Of a DNA stretch of 64,000 bases, positions 29,544 through 40,228 are shown one piece after another. Source of the DNA: CAIKNB01 sp964415965 (GTDB lineage Bacteria > Patescibacteriota > Patescibacteriia > 2-12-FULL-60-25). The stretch is taken from assembly GCA_964415965.1 (NCBI GenBank), contig CAYQCK010000001.1:62001-126000 (forward strand). Direction: 5' to 3'. Made by a program: the position numbers and the translations under genes. The stretch's first letter is position 1. Every line of letters starts with the position of its first letter. The notes under the pieces are model-generated. The model had not been told where the DNA came from. It ran no database searches and worked only from the letters and a program-made list of their open reading frames with translations.

Positions 29544-30632
29544 ATGGCAAAACGGGCAAAACCAGAAATCGAAAAAAAGAAAACCGAGGCTATCCGCATC
29601 CTGGGCATCGAAACCAGCTGCGACGAGACTTCGGTCGCGCTGCTTGAGGCGCGCGGCCCTTCGGTCAGGCTGCTCCATCATGAGACCGCCACCCAAATCC
29701 CCATCCACGCGCGGTTCGGGGGAGTGGTGCCTGAGGTCGCGGCCCGGACGCACGTGGCCGAGCTGGTTTCGCTGCTCGAGCGCGCCGGGATCTTCAGGCG
29801 CGGCAAACCGAAATTCGACGCCATCGCCGTGACCAAGGGTCCGGGACTCGCGACGGCCTTGCGCGTCGGCGTCGAAGCGGCGCGGACGCTCGCCTGGTCG
29901 ACGGATGCGCCGATCGTCGGCGTCAATCATCTCGAGGGCCACATGGCTTCGGCATGGCTCATGCCGCAGAACCGCAAGCGCTGGAAATTCCCCATCCTGG
30001 TCCTGCTCGTGTCCGGCGGCCACACCGAATTGGTCTTGATGCGCGATTACTGTTCGTACAAGGTCCTGGGCCGCACGCGCGACGACGCGGCTGGCGAAGC
30101 GTTCGACAAGACGGCTAAGCTCCTGGGCCTGGGCTATCCCGGCGGTCCGGCTTTGTCCAAACATGCCGAAACCGGCAGGCCTGACGCCTTCAAGCTCCCG
30201 CGCCCCATGCTCCACGACAAGACGCTCGATATGTCGTTCTCCGGCCTTAAGACCGCCGTCCGCGTTTTGGTCGGGTCGCTGCCGACCGATGATGTGCGGG
30301 CGAATGGTCATTCGCCCCTACTTCCTGACCTCTGCGCTTCCATCCAGGCCGCCATCGTCGACGTCCTGGTCGCCAAGACCGTGGCTGCGGCCCTCAAGGC
30401 CAAACCAAAAGTCGTCGCCGTCGTGGGCGGCGTTTCGGCCAACCGCGTCTTGCAGGCGGCCTTGGCGAAGGCCGTGAAGGCGGAGCTCCCGGGCGTCACG
30501 CTCCTCGCTCCACCCTCCGGTTTCTACACCGACAACTCGGCCATGATCGCCGCCGCCGGCCTGTGGCGCATCTCGCGCGATAAATTTGACACCTGGCAAA
30601 AGCTGGATGCCGAACCTGAATTGGATATATGA
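29544..30632 (+). CDS. tsaD: tRNA N6-threonylcarbamoyladenosine transferase TsaD
   Basis: A 362-residue Kae1/TsaD that moves threonylcarbamoyl to A37 of ANN-decoding tRNAs. 'ILGIETSCDETSVALL' at 19-34, the metal site 'HLEGH' (H129, H133), 'LLVSGGHTELVL', 'GEAFDKTAKLLGLGYPGG' and 'SFSGLKTAV' are all present, and 'PSGFYTDNSAMIA' closes the active site. Residues about 251-261 ('VRANGHSPLLP') are encoded by an inserted palindromic repeat between two conserved blocks. The first 15 residues are a basic extension. tsaE overlaps the stop by 4 nt. Partners TsaB and TsaC are not in the window. Confidence 0.96.
   Translation: MAKRAKPEIEKKKTEAIRILGIETSCDETSVALLEARGPSVRLLHHETATQIPIHARFGGVVPEVAARTHVAELVSLLERAGIFRRGKPKFDAIAVTKGPGLATALRVGVEAARTLAWSTDAPIVGVNHLEGHMASAWLMPQNRKRWKFPILVLLVSGGHTELVLMRDYCSYKVLGRTRDDAAGEAFDKTAKLLGLGYPGGPALSKHAETGRPDAFKLPRPMLHDKTLDMSFSGLKTAVRVLVGSLPTDDVRANGHSPLLPDLCASIQAAIVDVLVAKTVAAALKAKPKVVAVVGGVSANRVLQAALAKAVKAELPGVTLLAPPSGFYTDNSAMIAAAGLWRISRDKFDTWQKLDAEPELDI
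30294..30321. repeat. Palindromic repeat inside tsaD
   Basis: GTGCGGGCGAATG-GT-CATTCGCCCCTAC, a member of the GTAGGGGCGAAT family read in frame. Confidence 0.85.
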
Positions 30633-31084
30633 AAAAAGCCGCTGCAGGCAGGAGAGTCGTCATGAAGGTCGGCGGCAAGCCACGGCGTTTTTCCGTCCCG
30701 TCGGCCGCGGATTGGCCGAACGTCTCGTCCGAAGCGGTGCGCCTCATCCGTCCCGGCTCCATCCTGGCCGTCCAGGGCGACCTCGGAGCCGGCAAGACGA
30801 CGTTCATCCAGTCCTTGGCTGCGGCGCTGGGCATCAAGCGCTTCGTGCCCAGTCCGACCTTCGCGCTCATGCGGACCTACAAGTTGCCGAAAGCCGTGAA
30901 CGGTATCCGACGCCTGGTCCATGTCGACGCCTATCGCCTCAAGGACGAATCCGAACTGCAAGTCCTTGACCTGGACGAGGAGCTGGCTGATGGCCAAAGC
31001 CTGCTGGTGCTAGAATGGCCGGAGCGCGTGGCCAGTTGGCTCGAGGCGCGGCCAAGCGACATAATCCATCTTAATATCAGCTGA
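30629..31084 (+). CDS. tsaE: tRNA threonylcarbamoyladenosine biosynthesis ATPase TsaE
   Basis: A 151-residue P-loop ATPase needed for t6A formation together with TsaD. Walker A 'GDLGAGKTTFIQ' is at about 50-61, followed by 'SPTFALMRTY', 'LVHVDAYRL' and 'LVLEWPERV', all family-typical. Its ATG overlaps the tsaD stop (ATGA), so translation is coupled to its partner. The N terminus is about 15 residues longer than usual; a start at the Met of residue 12 is possible. Confidence 0.94.
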   Translation: MKKAAAGRRVVMKVGGKPRRFSVPSAADWPNVSSEAVRLIRPGSILAVQGDLGAGKTTFIQSLAAALGIKRFVPSPTFALMRTYKLPKAVNGIRRLVHVDAYRLKDESELQVLDLDEELADGQSLLVLEWPERVASWLEARPSDIIHLNIS

Positions 31085-31087
31085 TAT

Positions 31088-32062
31088 ATGTATCGAGAAA
31101 GCGGCGGAGGCGGTGGGACCATGGAGCAGAACCTGCGCAAACTGCAGTTGATGCTCAACGTGTCCTGGAAGAAGCGCCAAATCAGCCAGGAAGCGCTCAA
31201 GAGCAGGGGGTTGTCCTTCAGCCAGGCGGACGTCGACAGCTACACCGCGAAAAGGAAAAGGCACGACGCAATGAAGAACGTCGAGCACGGCGTGGACGCC
31301 GAGAATATGCTCCTGGAGGGCGCGGACATGGAGGGCGAAACCAAGCAGAAGAAGCCGTACCACTGGTTCGGCGACGGCGTCATGGCCTACCCAGCCAGCT
31401 CCATCGACGACGTCCTGCGCGGGGCCGATGCCATTCTCATGTTCATCGACCAGGAGGACGAACGCCTCGCGCATCCGGTGGTCATCGACGTCAAGACCAA
31501 CCGCGAAGACGCGACGGCCAGGGTGACGGACGCGTTCGAAGACGCCATCCGGAGAGGCGGCCTATCGTCCGTCTATTGGGTCGATACGGCATCCGAGCCC
31601 GGCAGCTCATCGTTCGACGACCCGGAACCCGCGGACGGCAAGATCCAAGCCCTGAGGCTCGCTCTCCATATCCCGGGCGAATCGGCGAAAATATACAAGG
31701 ACGAATCCGTGTCCGCGGCCGTCGCGGATCGCGAGATGCGGCGCTTGGGCGAATACGTCAGACGCCAGATGGCCAGCCAGCTCGAAGCCATCGCATTGCT
31801 CCTGGCCGGGAAAGTGTCGCTGGCTGACGTCGTGGGAGGAGAACTTAAGCTTTCCGAGTTGATGGACCAGGAAGAGCTCCTGGATGAGATAGGGAAGGGG
31901 ATGGGAAAGGACAAGAACCGCGACCGGATACTTGCGACCATCGCCAGCAGCCTCCAGGCCATCTGGTCGGAACAGGCCGAAAACGGCGACGGCGAGGATC
32001 CGCTGCCGGAGCTCATGCCGCGGCTCATCCGGAAACTTGGTTGCGTCAGGCGGGCCGCTTGA
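31088..32062 (+). CDS. Hypothetical protein, possible PD-(D/E)XK-like domain
   Basis: A 324-residue protein that starts 3 nt after tsaE and probably shares its transcript. Helical basic N terminus to about residue 90; then 'SIDDVLRGADAILMF' and 'HPVVIDVKTNRED' (about 125-145), where I-D-V-K resembles the (D/E)xK strand of restriction-like nucleases with an upstream Asp. The C-terminal half is helical. An alternative start at 31121 would drop the Gly-rich leader. The nuclease idea rests on one motif and context gives no support. Otherwise unknown. Confidence 0.75.
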   Translation: MYRESGGGGGTMEQNLRKLQLMLNVSWKKRQISQEALKSRGLSFSQADVDSYTAKRKRHDAMKNVEHGVDAENMLLEGADMEGETKQKKPYHWFGDGVMAYPASSIDDVLRGADAILMFIDQEDERLAHPVVIDVKTNREDATARVTDAFEDAIRRGGLSSVYWVDTASEPGSSSFDDPEPADGKIQALRLALHIPGESAKIYKDESVSAAVADREMRRLGEYVRRQMASQLEAIALLLAGKVSLADVVGGELKLSELMDQEELLDEIGKGMGKDKNRDRILATIASSLQAIWSEQAENGDGEDPLPELMPRLIRKLGCVRRAA

Positions 32063-32077
32063 ATACCGACAAAAAAG

Positions 32078-32107
32078 GACGCCCCGATGGCCATCGGGGC
32101 GTTTTTT
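32078..32107. terminator. Bidirectional terminator
   Basis: ACGCCCCGATGG / CCATCGGGGCGT perfect stem with A and T tracts on both sides, between convergent genes. Confidence 0.92.
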
Positions 32108-32391
32108 CAGATGCCGGCTTCCGCCAGCAGGTTTTCGAGCCTGGTCAGGTCGTAGCCGTCGAGGCGGTCACGGCCTTTGGTGCGCAGCCTCGCAAGGTAC
32201 AGGTCGAGTCTGGTTTGCGGCGGCAGGTTGGCCGAAAACACGGCCATGGCCAAGGGACTGTCGACCGGGGGTACGACCATGAAGACGTTTTCCCTCCTTC
32301 GGAGCAGCGTCATGTCGCGGCGCTTCTCGAGGCGGGGGTAGGGATTGTCGAAAAGGGCAAGAAGTTCCTCTATGCTGGGTTTGACGAGCAT
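32107..32391 (-). CDS. Small hypothetical protein
   Basis: A 94-residue soluble protein, basic in the middle ('RLEKRRDMTLLRRREN') with a short beta region 'VFMVVPPV' and a leucine-rich C-terminal helix. Start supported by a near-consensus promoter about 30 nt upstream and by a terminator directly after the stop. I do not recognise it. Confidence 0.75.
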   Translation of the reverse strand: MLVKPSIEELLALFDNPYPRLEKRRDMTLLRRRENVFMVVPPVDSPLAMAVFSANLPPQTRLDLYLARLRTKGRDRLDGYDLTRLENLLAEAGI

Positions 32392-32418
32392 GGCCTTGGC
32401 TCCAATCCAAGATGGGTG

Positions 32419-32447
32419 AATTTAGCCGATATCGGTCGTCTTGTCAA
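32419..32447 (-). promoter_or_regulatory. Promoter of the 94-aa gene
   Basis: Minus strand TTGACA, 17-bp spacer, TAAATT; close to consensus, so a well-expressed gene is expected. Confidence 0.85.
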
Positions 32448-32453
32448 GGCAGC

Positions 32454-32479
32454 AAAATACGCCCCGGAGGGCGTATTTT
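32454..32479 (-). terminator. Terminator of the pilB operon
   Basis: AAAATACGCCC / GGGCGTATTTT stem, T tract mostly inside the stem. Confidence 0.7.
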
Positions 32480-32500
32480 TTGGCTTGGTTTAGGGACTTA

Positions 32501-34357
32501 TCAGGCGGTCGGATTGGCGGGTGGCGGTGGCGGTACCGGCGGGAGCACTTCTTCCGGCTCTTCCTCCAGCGCCTGGAGTTCGGCCGCGCGCAACACCTCT
32601 TCGACCGTGGTCAGCCCGTCGAGCGCCTTGAGCAGGCCGTCCTGGGCCATGGTGATCATCCCGTTCTTGAGCGCGATGTCGATCATCTCGTATTCCGAGA
32701 CCTTTCCCGAGAGGATGAGCGTCTCGATCTCTTTCGTCATGCTGAATATCTCGTAGATGCCGACGCGGCCTTTGTACGGCGTCTCGGCGCCTTCCTTGGG
32801 CCCGAAGAATTTCAGGTTCTCCAGGTCGACTTTGTATTCTTTCAGGATGTCCGGATGGAGCTTCGAAAGTTCGGCCTTGACCTGGGCCAGGATGCTCGGC
32901 GCCAGCTCGACCGGGGCTTTCGCGTCCGGGTTTATGCGTTTCACCAGGCGCTGGCCGATGACGCAGTTGATGGCCGGCGCAAGCAGGAACGGTTTGACGC
33001 CCATCGAGAGGAAGCGGGGGATGGCGCCGGCCGCGCTGTTGGTGTGGATGGTCGAGATGACCAGGTGGCCGGTCAGGGCCGCCTGGATGGCGATCTCGGC
33101 CGTGTCCAGGTCGCGGATTTCGCCGACCATCACCACGTCCGGGTCCTGGCGCAGGATGGAACGCAAGCCTTTGACGAAGGTGTAGTCGCGCGAATAGTCG
33201 ATCTGGCTTTGGTTGATGCCTTGCAGCTTGTACTCGATCGGATCCTCCAGCGTGATGATTTTGACGTCAGGCGTGTTGAGGCGCTTGAGGACCGCGTACA
33301 AGGTCGTCGTCTTGCCTGAACCGGTCGGACCGGTGGTGATGATCATACCGTTCGGCCGCTCGATCTCGCGCTTGAGCATCTCCCAGGCGCGGCCGCGGAT
33401 GCCCAACTGCTCGAACTCGAGGGCGATGGACTTCGGCCTCAAGAGGCGCATGACGACCGACTCGCCGAAGGCCGTAGGCAGGAAAGAGACGCGGATGTCG
33501 ACCTTCTCGTTCGTCAGGTAGATGGTGATGCGGCCGTCCTGCGGGACGTTGTCGATGTTCATCTTGACCCCGGCCAGGAGCTTGAAGCGCGAGATGAGCT
33601 GTTTCCAGGCGTCGCGCGGCAGGATGGCGGCGTCGTTGAGTTCGCCGTCGATGCGATAGCGGATGCGCACGTCCTTTTCCTCGGCCTCGATGTGCACGTC
33701 CGAGGCGTTCAGCTTGAGCGCGCCGCCCAACACCAGGGCGACGATGTCGGAGGTCGAGACCTTGACGATGGTCTCTTGCAGTTTCTTCAGGTCGGTGATT
33801 TCGGTGGCGTATTTCTCGAGCGTGGCCTCCTCGATGCGGACGCCGTAGATGACTTCCTTGATCTCCGGCAAGGCGTCATAGATCTTGAGGGCGATGTCCA
33901 GGCTGGTCTGCGAGACCAGGTAGGTCACGACGGTCGAGGCGAAATCCTTGGCCAGCTTTTCCTTGAGCTGGTCAAGTTCCTTGGACGGTTCGACGGTCGC
34001 CAGGCGGAGCTGGTCGCCGCCCCGGAAGAAGACCACGGTCTTGAGCCGCTCGGCCTCGGCCCGCGGGATGCAGGCGATGGCCTCGGGCGGGATCGGATAG
34101 CCGTCCTGGAAATTCAGGTACGGCATCCCCAGTTCCTCGGCCTTTTCTTGGGCAATCCTCTCGATTTCCTTCAGGCGCACGTCGCTGATCTTTTCCTCCA
34201 GTTTCTCGACGGCGGAAAGGCCGGTCGGTTTGCCTTTGGCCGTTTTCGCCGGTTTGCCCGCGGCCGCGCCGCCCGTCGCTGCCGGCGCCGCGGATTTCTT
34301 AAACAGCTCCTCAATGGATTGGGCCCGAGGAGGATTTGTGTTCGCCGAGGATGCCAT
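32501..34357 (-). CDS. pilB: Type IV pilus assembly ATPase PilB / GspE family
   Basis: A 618-residue extension ATPase. A Pro/Ala-rich N terminus and an MshEN-like domain (about 60-200) precede the motor: 'NASDVHIEAEEKDVRIRYRIDG', Walker A 'GPTGSGKTTTLY', 'ITLEDPIEY' Asp box, 'DPDVVMVGEIRD' Walker B and 'STIHTNSA' His box. The usual tetra-Cys zinc site near the C terminus is absent; the region reads 'INPDAKAPVELAPSIL' instead. The tail ends in a Pro run. It is the second gene of an operon after a membrane protein (3 nt gap). With PilT at 10-11 kb it forms the motor pair. Confidence 0.95.
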   Translation of the reverse strand: MASSANTNPPRAQSIEELFKKSAAPAATGGAAAGKPAKTAKGKPTGLSAVEKLEEKISDVRLKEIERIAQEKAEELGMPYLNFQDGYPIPPEAIACIPRAEAERLKTVVFFRGGDQLRLATVEPSKELDQLKEKLAKDFASTVVTYLVSQTSLDIALKIYDALPEIKEVIYGVRIEEATLEKYATEITDLKKLQETIVKVSTSDIVALVLGGALKLNASDVHIEAEEKDVRIRYRIDGELNDAAILPRDAWKQLISRFKLLAGVKMNIDNVPQDGRITIYLTNEKVDIRVSFLPTAFGESVVMRLLRPKSIALEFEQLGIRGRAWEMLKREIERPNGMIITTGPTGSGKTTTLYAVLKRLNTPDVKIITLEDPIEYKLQGINQSQIDYSRDYTFVKGLRSILRQDPDVVMVGEIRDLDTAEIAIQAALTGHLVISTIHTNSAAGAIPRFLSMGVKPFLLAPAINCVIGQRLVKRINPDAKAPVELAPSILAQVKAELSKLHPDILKEYKVDLENLKFFGPKEGAETPYKGRVGIYEIFSMTKEIETLILSGKVSEYEMIDIALKNGMITMAQDGLLKALDGLTTVEEVLRAAELQALEEEPEEVLPPVPPPPPANPTA

Positions 34358-34360
34358 AGT

Positions 34361-35377
34361 TTAGCTTTGGGGGACCGAATAACGCCCGATGAACGAGCGC
34401 ACCAAGCGATGGAGCTTGGGCACTACGCCGCCTTCGCCGAGCTTGCGGTAGAGGAAGGTCCAGGCCGCGTATTGGAGCTGGGCGAGGATAGCCGTGGCCA
34501 GGGCGAAGACCGCCAGCATGGCGACCACGCCGAGGACGATGGCGCCGAAATACATGATGGGCGACTTGACCACGACGGCCGTGACCATCAGCAGCATGAA
34601 TGGCATGCCGGCCACGAACACCAGGTAGGTCAGGGCGGCGTTCAGCAGGATGGCGATGGCCGCCAGGATCACGGCCGTCTCGATGCTGACTACCCAGTGC
34701 CGTTTGAACTGGAGGTAGCCGCGCAAGATGCCGTCAGCGACCGACGCGCCCTGCAGGATCATGGCGTTGAGGGCGAAGATCTGGATGATGGTGATGACGA
34801 AAGCCAGGCCGACGAACATGACGAACGAGGCGACGAACAGCAGGCCGGCGGCCAGGGTGTCCGCGGTCAGGGCGTAGTCCATGAAGGCGGCCACCACGAA
34901 CCTGACGAGCGCGAAAATCGCCAAAGCCATGACGTTCAGGGCGGCGATCGGCCAGAAGGCCCGGGCGCCGATGCCGAGGGCTTTGCGGAAATCCACCTTA
35001 TCGCCCAGGCGCGACGCGCCGATCGAGTAGACCAAGGCCCCTTGGGCGATGCAGGAAGCGGCCAAGAAGCCGAGCATGACGATGCTCAGGCCGAGCGTCC
35101 ATTGGAGGGCGGTCAAGGCTCCGAAAACGCCCCCGAAGCTGTCCCAAGACATGCCTGCGAACGGGCTGTTGCCGCCGAGGATGTCGGCTTGGCGGACGAT
35201 CTTGAAATAGATGTTGCCGATCGCGTCATAGGTGCCGGCGGTCAGCAGGAATGAAGCGAAGAAAGCGAACGGCCACAGGCGCCACTCGCTCCAGGCGAGG
35301 TGCCAAGCCTGCATGAGCACGTGCCGGTAGACCGGCTCGTGGGAAGCCTTATGTTGCGATGTGTTGGAACGGAGCAT
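34361..35377 (-). CDS. Multi-pass membrane protein
   Basis: A 338-residue integral membrane protein with about six or seven long hydrophobic helices, small-residue rich, resembling the DUF7847/glycerophosphodiester-type membrane domains of unknown function. Start at 35377 is fixed by an extended -10 TGCTATAAT ending 9 nt before the ATG; the frame opens further upstream but would read through the promoter and the ftsH terminator. It precedes pilB with a 3-nt gap, hinting at a role in the envelope or pilus, but its sequence is not PilC. Confidence 0.8.
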   Translation of the reverse strand: MLRSNTSQHKASHEPVYRHVLMQAWHLAWSEWRLWPFAFFASFLLTAGTYDAIGNIYFKIVRQADILGGNSPFAGMSWDSFGGVFGALTALQWTLGLSIVMLGFLAASCIAQGALVYSIGASRLGDKVDFRKALGIGARAFWPIAALNVMALAIFALVRFVVAAFMDYALTADTLAAGLLFVASFVMFVGLAFVITIIQIFALNAMILQGASVADGILRGYLQFKRHWVVSIETAVILAAIAILLNAALTYLVFVAGMPFMLLMVTAVVVKSPIMYFGAIVLGVVAMLAVFALATAILAQLQYAAWTFLYRKLGEGGVVPKLHRLVRSFIGRYSVPQS

Positions 35378-35386
35378 AATGGCGCA

Positions 35387-35395
35387 ATTATAGCA
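35387..35395 (-). promoter_or_regulatory. Extended -10 promoter of the membrane protein-pilB operon
   Basis: Minus strand TGC-TATAAT, perfect extended -10; no recognisable -35. 9 nt to the ATG. Confidence 0.75.
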
Positions 35396-35448
35396 CGAAA
35401 GGGCCCCGCGCGGGCTTCGGGCGGCGGCCATCGGTCTCCGGGAACAGA

Positions 35449-35473
35449 AAGGACGGCCGTGTCGGCCGTCCTT
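35449..35473 (-). terminator. Intrinsic terminator of ftsH
   Basis: Minus strand AAGGACGGCC / GGCCGTCCTT then TCTGTT. Confidence 0.75.
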
Positions 35474-35495
35474 GATGGTTCGTGGCGCTTCTGCC

Positions 35496-37361
<1,866 letters not shown>

Positions 37362-37451
37362 AATTGGTTTGACCCCGTCTTCCGGGGCCGTCCTAGATTA
37401 GCCCAAATTACGCCAAAAAGCGATATTTGTCGAGAGGCGTATCCATCAACC

Positions 37452-37480
37452 AAAACCCCCCGATTGCTCGGAGGGTTTTT
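37452..37480 (-). terminator. Intrinsic terminator of the S1-domain gene
   Basis: Minus strand AAACCCTCCGA-GCAA-TCGGGGGGTTTT. Confidence 0.8.
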
Positions 37481-37496
37481 CGGAATTCTCTTTGTT

Positions 37497-38609
37497 TTAT
37501 TCCTCCTTCGGCTTGCGCAGCGAGAGGCCGAGGCGGTGGTTCTCCGGGTCGATGCTGACCACGCGGAACTCGAATTCGTCGCCGATGCGCGCTATCTCGT
37601 TGACGTCCTTGACCGGCTTGTTGGACAGCTCCGAGATGTGGGCCAGGCCGTGGATGTCCGGGTCGAGTTCGACGAACAGGCCGAACGGGTTGATCTTGAT
37701 GACCTTGCCCTTGATCCACTGGCCGACCTTGAAGCGGTCGCCGACGCGCTTCCACGGGTCGTCCACGAGCTTCTTCATGGAGAGGAAGATCTTGGAGCCC
37801 TCGATGTTGATTATCTCGGCGCGCACATGGTCGCCGACCTTGAGCACGTCGCGCGGGTGGTCGATGCGCTGCCAGGCGATCTCCGAGATGTGGACCAGGC
37901 CCTCGAGGTTCTCGTCGAACCGGACGAAGGCGCCGAAGTCCGTGACCGCCGTGACGTCGCCGGCCACCTTGTCGCCGATCTTGTATTTGCTGATGACGCT
38001 CTCCTGCTTGGTCTCCCAGACGGCTTTCTCCGAGACGATGAGCTTGCCCGTCTCTTCGTTGGCGTCGATGACCTTGACCTCGAGGGCATTGCCGACGAGG
38101 CTCTTGAGCTTCTCCAGGATCTTGGCCTTTTCGCCGCCGGACACGCGCGGGTAGTTCTCCGGGCTGAGCTGCGACACCGGCAGGAAGCCGGCCACGCCCT
38201 CGACGCGCACGATGAGTCCGCCCTTGTTGGCGTCCAGGATCTTGACCGGGACCATGGAACCGTTCGCCTGCAGTTCGCGCAGCTTCTCCCACGACTTCTT
38301 CTTGTCCGCGCCCTTGAGCGAGAGCTCGAGTTCGCCGAACTCGTTGTCGAGTTCGACGACCGTGGCTTCGACCTCGTCGCCGACCGTCAGGTGGGCGTTA
38401 GGGTCGAGCTCCGGACCGCGCACGAGGCCGATGGCCAGGCCAGCGACGTCGATGCGCACTTCGTTGCGTCCGACCGCGATGACCTTGCCTTTGACGACCT
38501 CTCCGACCTTGGGGAAGGTGGTGTAGGCCGCCATGTTGACGTCCTGCAGCAGCTTGTCCTGTTCGACGGATTTGACTTCCTCCACGACTAGCTGTTTGGC
38601 TTTCGCCAT
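37497..38609 (-). CDS. S1-domain RNA-binding protein (ribosomal protein S1-like)
   Basis: A 370-residue protein made of four S1 OB-fold repeats (about 34-100, 115-195, 210-280 and 295-365), with the typical 'GDVTAVTDFGAFVRF...EGLVHISEI' in repeat 3 and 'GKVIKINPFGLFVEL...HGLAHISEL' in repeat 4. Repeat 2 is the most diverged. Proteobacterial S1 has six repeats; four is common in other phyla. It probably binds mRNA at the ribosome. In a genome with many short-leader transcripts its role in start selection is of interest. No clear promoter was found. Confidence 0.92.
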   Translation of the reverse strand: MAKAKQLVVEEVKSVEQDKLLQDVNMAAYTTFPKVGEVVKGKVIAVGRNEVRIDVAGLAIGLVRGPELDPNAHLTVGDEVEATVVELDNEFGELELSLKGADKKKSWEKLRELQANGSMVPVKILDANKGGLIVRVEGVAGFLPVSQLSPENYPRVSGGEKAKILEKLKSLVGNALEVKVIDANEETGKLIVSEKAVWETKQESVISKYKIGDKVAGDVTAVTDFGAFVRFDENLEGLVHISEIAWQRIDHPRDVLKVGDHVRAEIINIEGSKIFLSMKKLVDDPWKRVGDRFKVGQWIKGKVIKINPFGLFVELDPDIHGLAHISELSNKPVKDVNEIARIGDEFEFRVVSIDPENHRLGLSLRKPKEE

Positions 38610-38770
38610 AATGTTGGTTTCATTCGAAAGACCGTCCGTTTACGCCAGGAAACGCGCTTCGGATGAAGCGTCGGCTGGCTCTTCGGTTCCACCCCCGCCG
38701 TGAATTAGTCGTCTGGCGGTTTAAGATGGCAGGTTTTCGAGTGCCAGGACTATACCGGAAAGCCCGGATT

Positions 38771-38799
38771 TTGACAAGGGCTCCACGGATGGCGATAAT
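38771..38799 (+). promoter_or_regulatory. Promoter of the 181-aa gene
   Basis: TTGACA, 17-bp spacer, GATAAT; about 24-nt leader. Confidence 0.8.
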
Positions 38800-38829
38800 T
38801 GGGTTGATTCGGATTGGTCAACAAAACTT

Positions 38830-39375
38830 ATGCCTTTCGGAAATACGCCTCCTTGGTCCGCTGACAGTCCGCGTGCGCCCGAGCAGCGTCCGTCGCACCG
38901 GGAATCGGTTTTGGGCGATGATGTCGTCAGCCTGCTCAAGCTCGAGCGCGTCCGCCACCGGACCGAAGACCAGGAAAGGGTTTACCAAGCGTACAGAAAA
39001 ATGGTGGCGCTGGACCCTGGGCGGATGGCTGAGTTGAGGAAGCGTTGGTGGGAGACCTTCGATCTGGATGAGTTGAGGTGGCCTGAGAGCGCAGCCGAAC
39101 TGGAGCAGAGGTTCCCGGGCATCGAAGTGGCCGGTTCGGCCTACGGGAAAATCCTCATCCTGCCTGATGGGAAAATAATCCGCTACGAGGTGCGCCTGAA
39201 TGAACGCCGGGGACAGGAGGTCGCATGCGGATATGTGACCTTGGCCAAAGCCAAAGAGTGGTTTGAGGATGAATCCGCTGCCTGTCGGAAAAAAATCCAA
39301 GAGCTGCAGGAAACGTTGAGGAGCTTGGAACAGGGTGAGAAGACGTTGTCGGAAAAAATCGAGCGGAACCAGTGA
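38830..39375 (+). CDS. Hypothetical protein with C-terminal coiled coil
   Basis: A 181-residue soluble protein: a disordered first 25 residues, a helical basic middle ('VYQAYRKMVALDPGRMAELRKRWW'), a small beta region ('KILILPDGKIIRYEVRL') and a C-terminal coiled coil ('ACRKKIQELQETLRSLEQ'). A strong promoter supports expression. No family recognised. Confidence 0.75.
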   Translation: MPFGNTPPWSADSPRAPEQRPSHRESVLGDDVVSLLKLERVRHRTEDQERVYQAYRKMVALDPGRMAELRKRWWETFDLDELRWPESAAELEQRFPGIEVAGSAYGKILILPDGKIIRYEVRLNERRGQEVACGYVTLAKAKEWFEDESAACRKKIQELQETLRSLEQGEKTLSEKIERNQ

Positions 39376-39410
39376 TTGGCGCCTCGGACCCTTGCCGCTC
39401 GGGCCGAATT

Positions 39411-39439
39411 TTGGCATCCATCGCCCGGCGCGGTAAACT
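39411..39439 (+). promoter_or_regulatory. Promoter of the 231-aa gene
   Basis: TTGGCA, 17-bp spacer, TAAACT; the ATG follows 6 nt after the -10. Leaderless type. Confidence 0.8.
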
Positions 39440-39445
39440 TATCGC

Positions 39446-40141
39446 ATGTCCGACTTCTACCTCGACCTCAAAGACAAACCCGCGGTCATCGATTTCCTCG
39501 TCGACCACCTGGATTACTCACCGCCGGTCGCCCGGACCGCCGCGGAAAAGATCATCAAGCAATACGAAGACGGCGCCAAGCTGCCGACCGACCGGCTAGC
39601 CGAGGCTGCGCGCCAGTACGCCCGCGCCATTTATCCGGCGCGTTTCGCAGTCAAACGCTTCTTCGGCCACGAGGGCAAGGAAGATGAATGGCAGGCTATC
39701 CTGGCCGCCGTCCGACCCTCGACCGCCCACTTGCTCAAACGTTTCCGCAACGGCGTCAAAGCCGAATCGTTGGACGAGGTCCTGCGCCATTCCGAATCAG
39801 AGATAGCCCTGCGCCCCGAAGAACGCATCGAGATCGCCATGGTCCGCAAACAGCTCCATCACGGCTATTGGCGCGAGCACCACAAGGCCCTCGGGAGGAT
39901 GGTGAAGGACGGGGAGCTGGAGCTCAAAGGTTATCTTGATCGTTTCGCCAAATTGCGCGAGTTGGCCATGGACCTGCCGCGCAACCTGCAGGACGAGATC
40001 ATGTCGAAGCTCGCGCGCTACGAGGATCGGGTCTATTTCGAATGCGAACTCGTGCCGCTCGAGATCCTGGACGAGGAGATCAAATACTACGTCGAGCAGA
40101 AAGAGCTGGCGCCGGATGAATCCCAAGGCGGGACGATATAA
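39446..40141 (+). CDS. Hypothetical helical protein
   Basis: A 231-residue, almost entirely helical, charged cytoplasmic protein ('FYLDLKDKPAVIDFLVDHLDY', 'ARFAVKRFFGHEGKEDEW', 'ELELKGYLDRFAKLRELAMDLP'). No catalytic motif, signal or TM segment. The start is well supported by the promoter 6 nt upstream. Followed by a palindromic repeat and a bidirectional terminator. Function unknown; looks like a lineage-specific gene. Confidence 0.8.
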   Translation: MSDFYLDLKDKPAVIDFLVDHLDYSPPVARTAAEKIIKQYEDGAKLPTDRLAEAARQYARAIYPARFAVKRFFGHEGKEDEWQAILAAVRPSTAHLLKRFRNGVKAESLDEVLRHSESEIALRPEERIEIAMVRKQLHHGYWREHHKALGRMVKDGELELKGYLDRFAKLRELAMDLPRNLQDEIMSKLARYEDRVYFECELVPLEILDEEIKYYVEQKELAPDESQGGTI

Positions 40142-40147
40142 GATAAT

Positions 40148-40173
40148 GTAGGGGCGAATAATCATTCGCCCCA
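40148..40173. repeat. Palindromic repeat (GTAGGGGCGAAT type)
   Basis: GTAGGGGCGAAT-AATC-ATTCGCCCC just after the stop of the 231-aa gene. Confidence 0.88.
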
Positions 40174-40193
40174 CCGATCAACGAGCATGAAGA

Positions 40194-40224
40194 AAACAGC
40201 CCCGGGATTTTCCCGGGGCTGTTT
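40194..40224. terminator. Bidirectional terminator
   Basis: AAACAGCCCCGGGA / TCCCGGGGCTGTTT, 14-bp stem between convergent genes. Confidence 0.9.
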
Positions 40225-40228
40225 CGTC

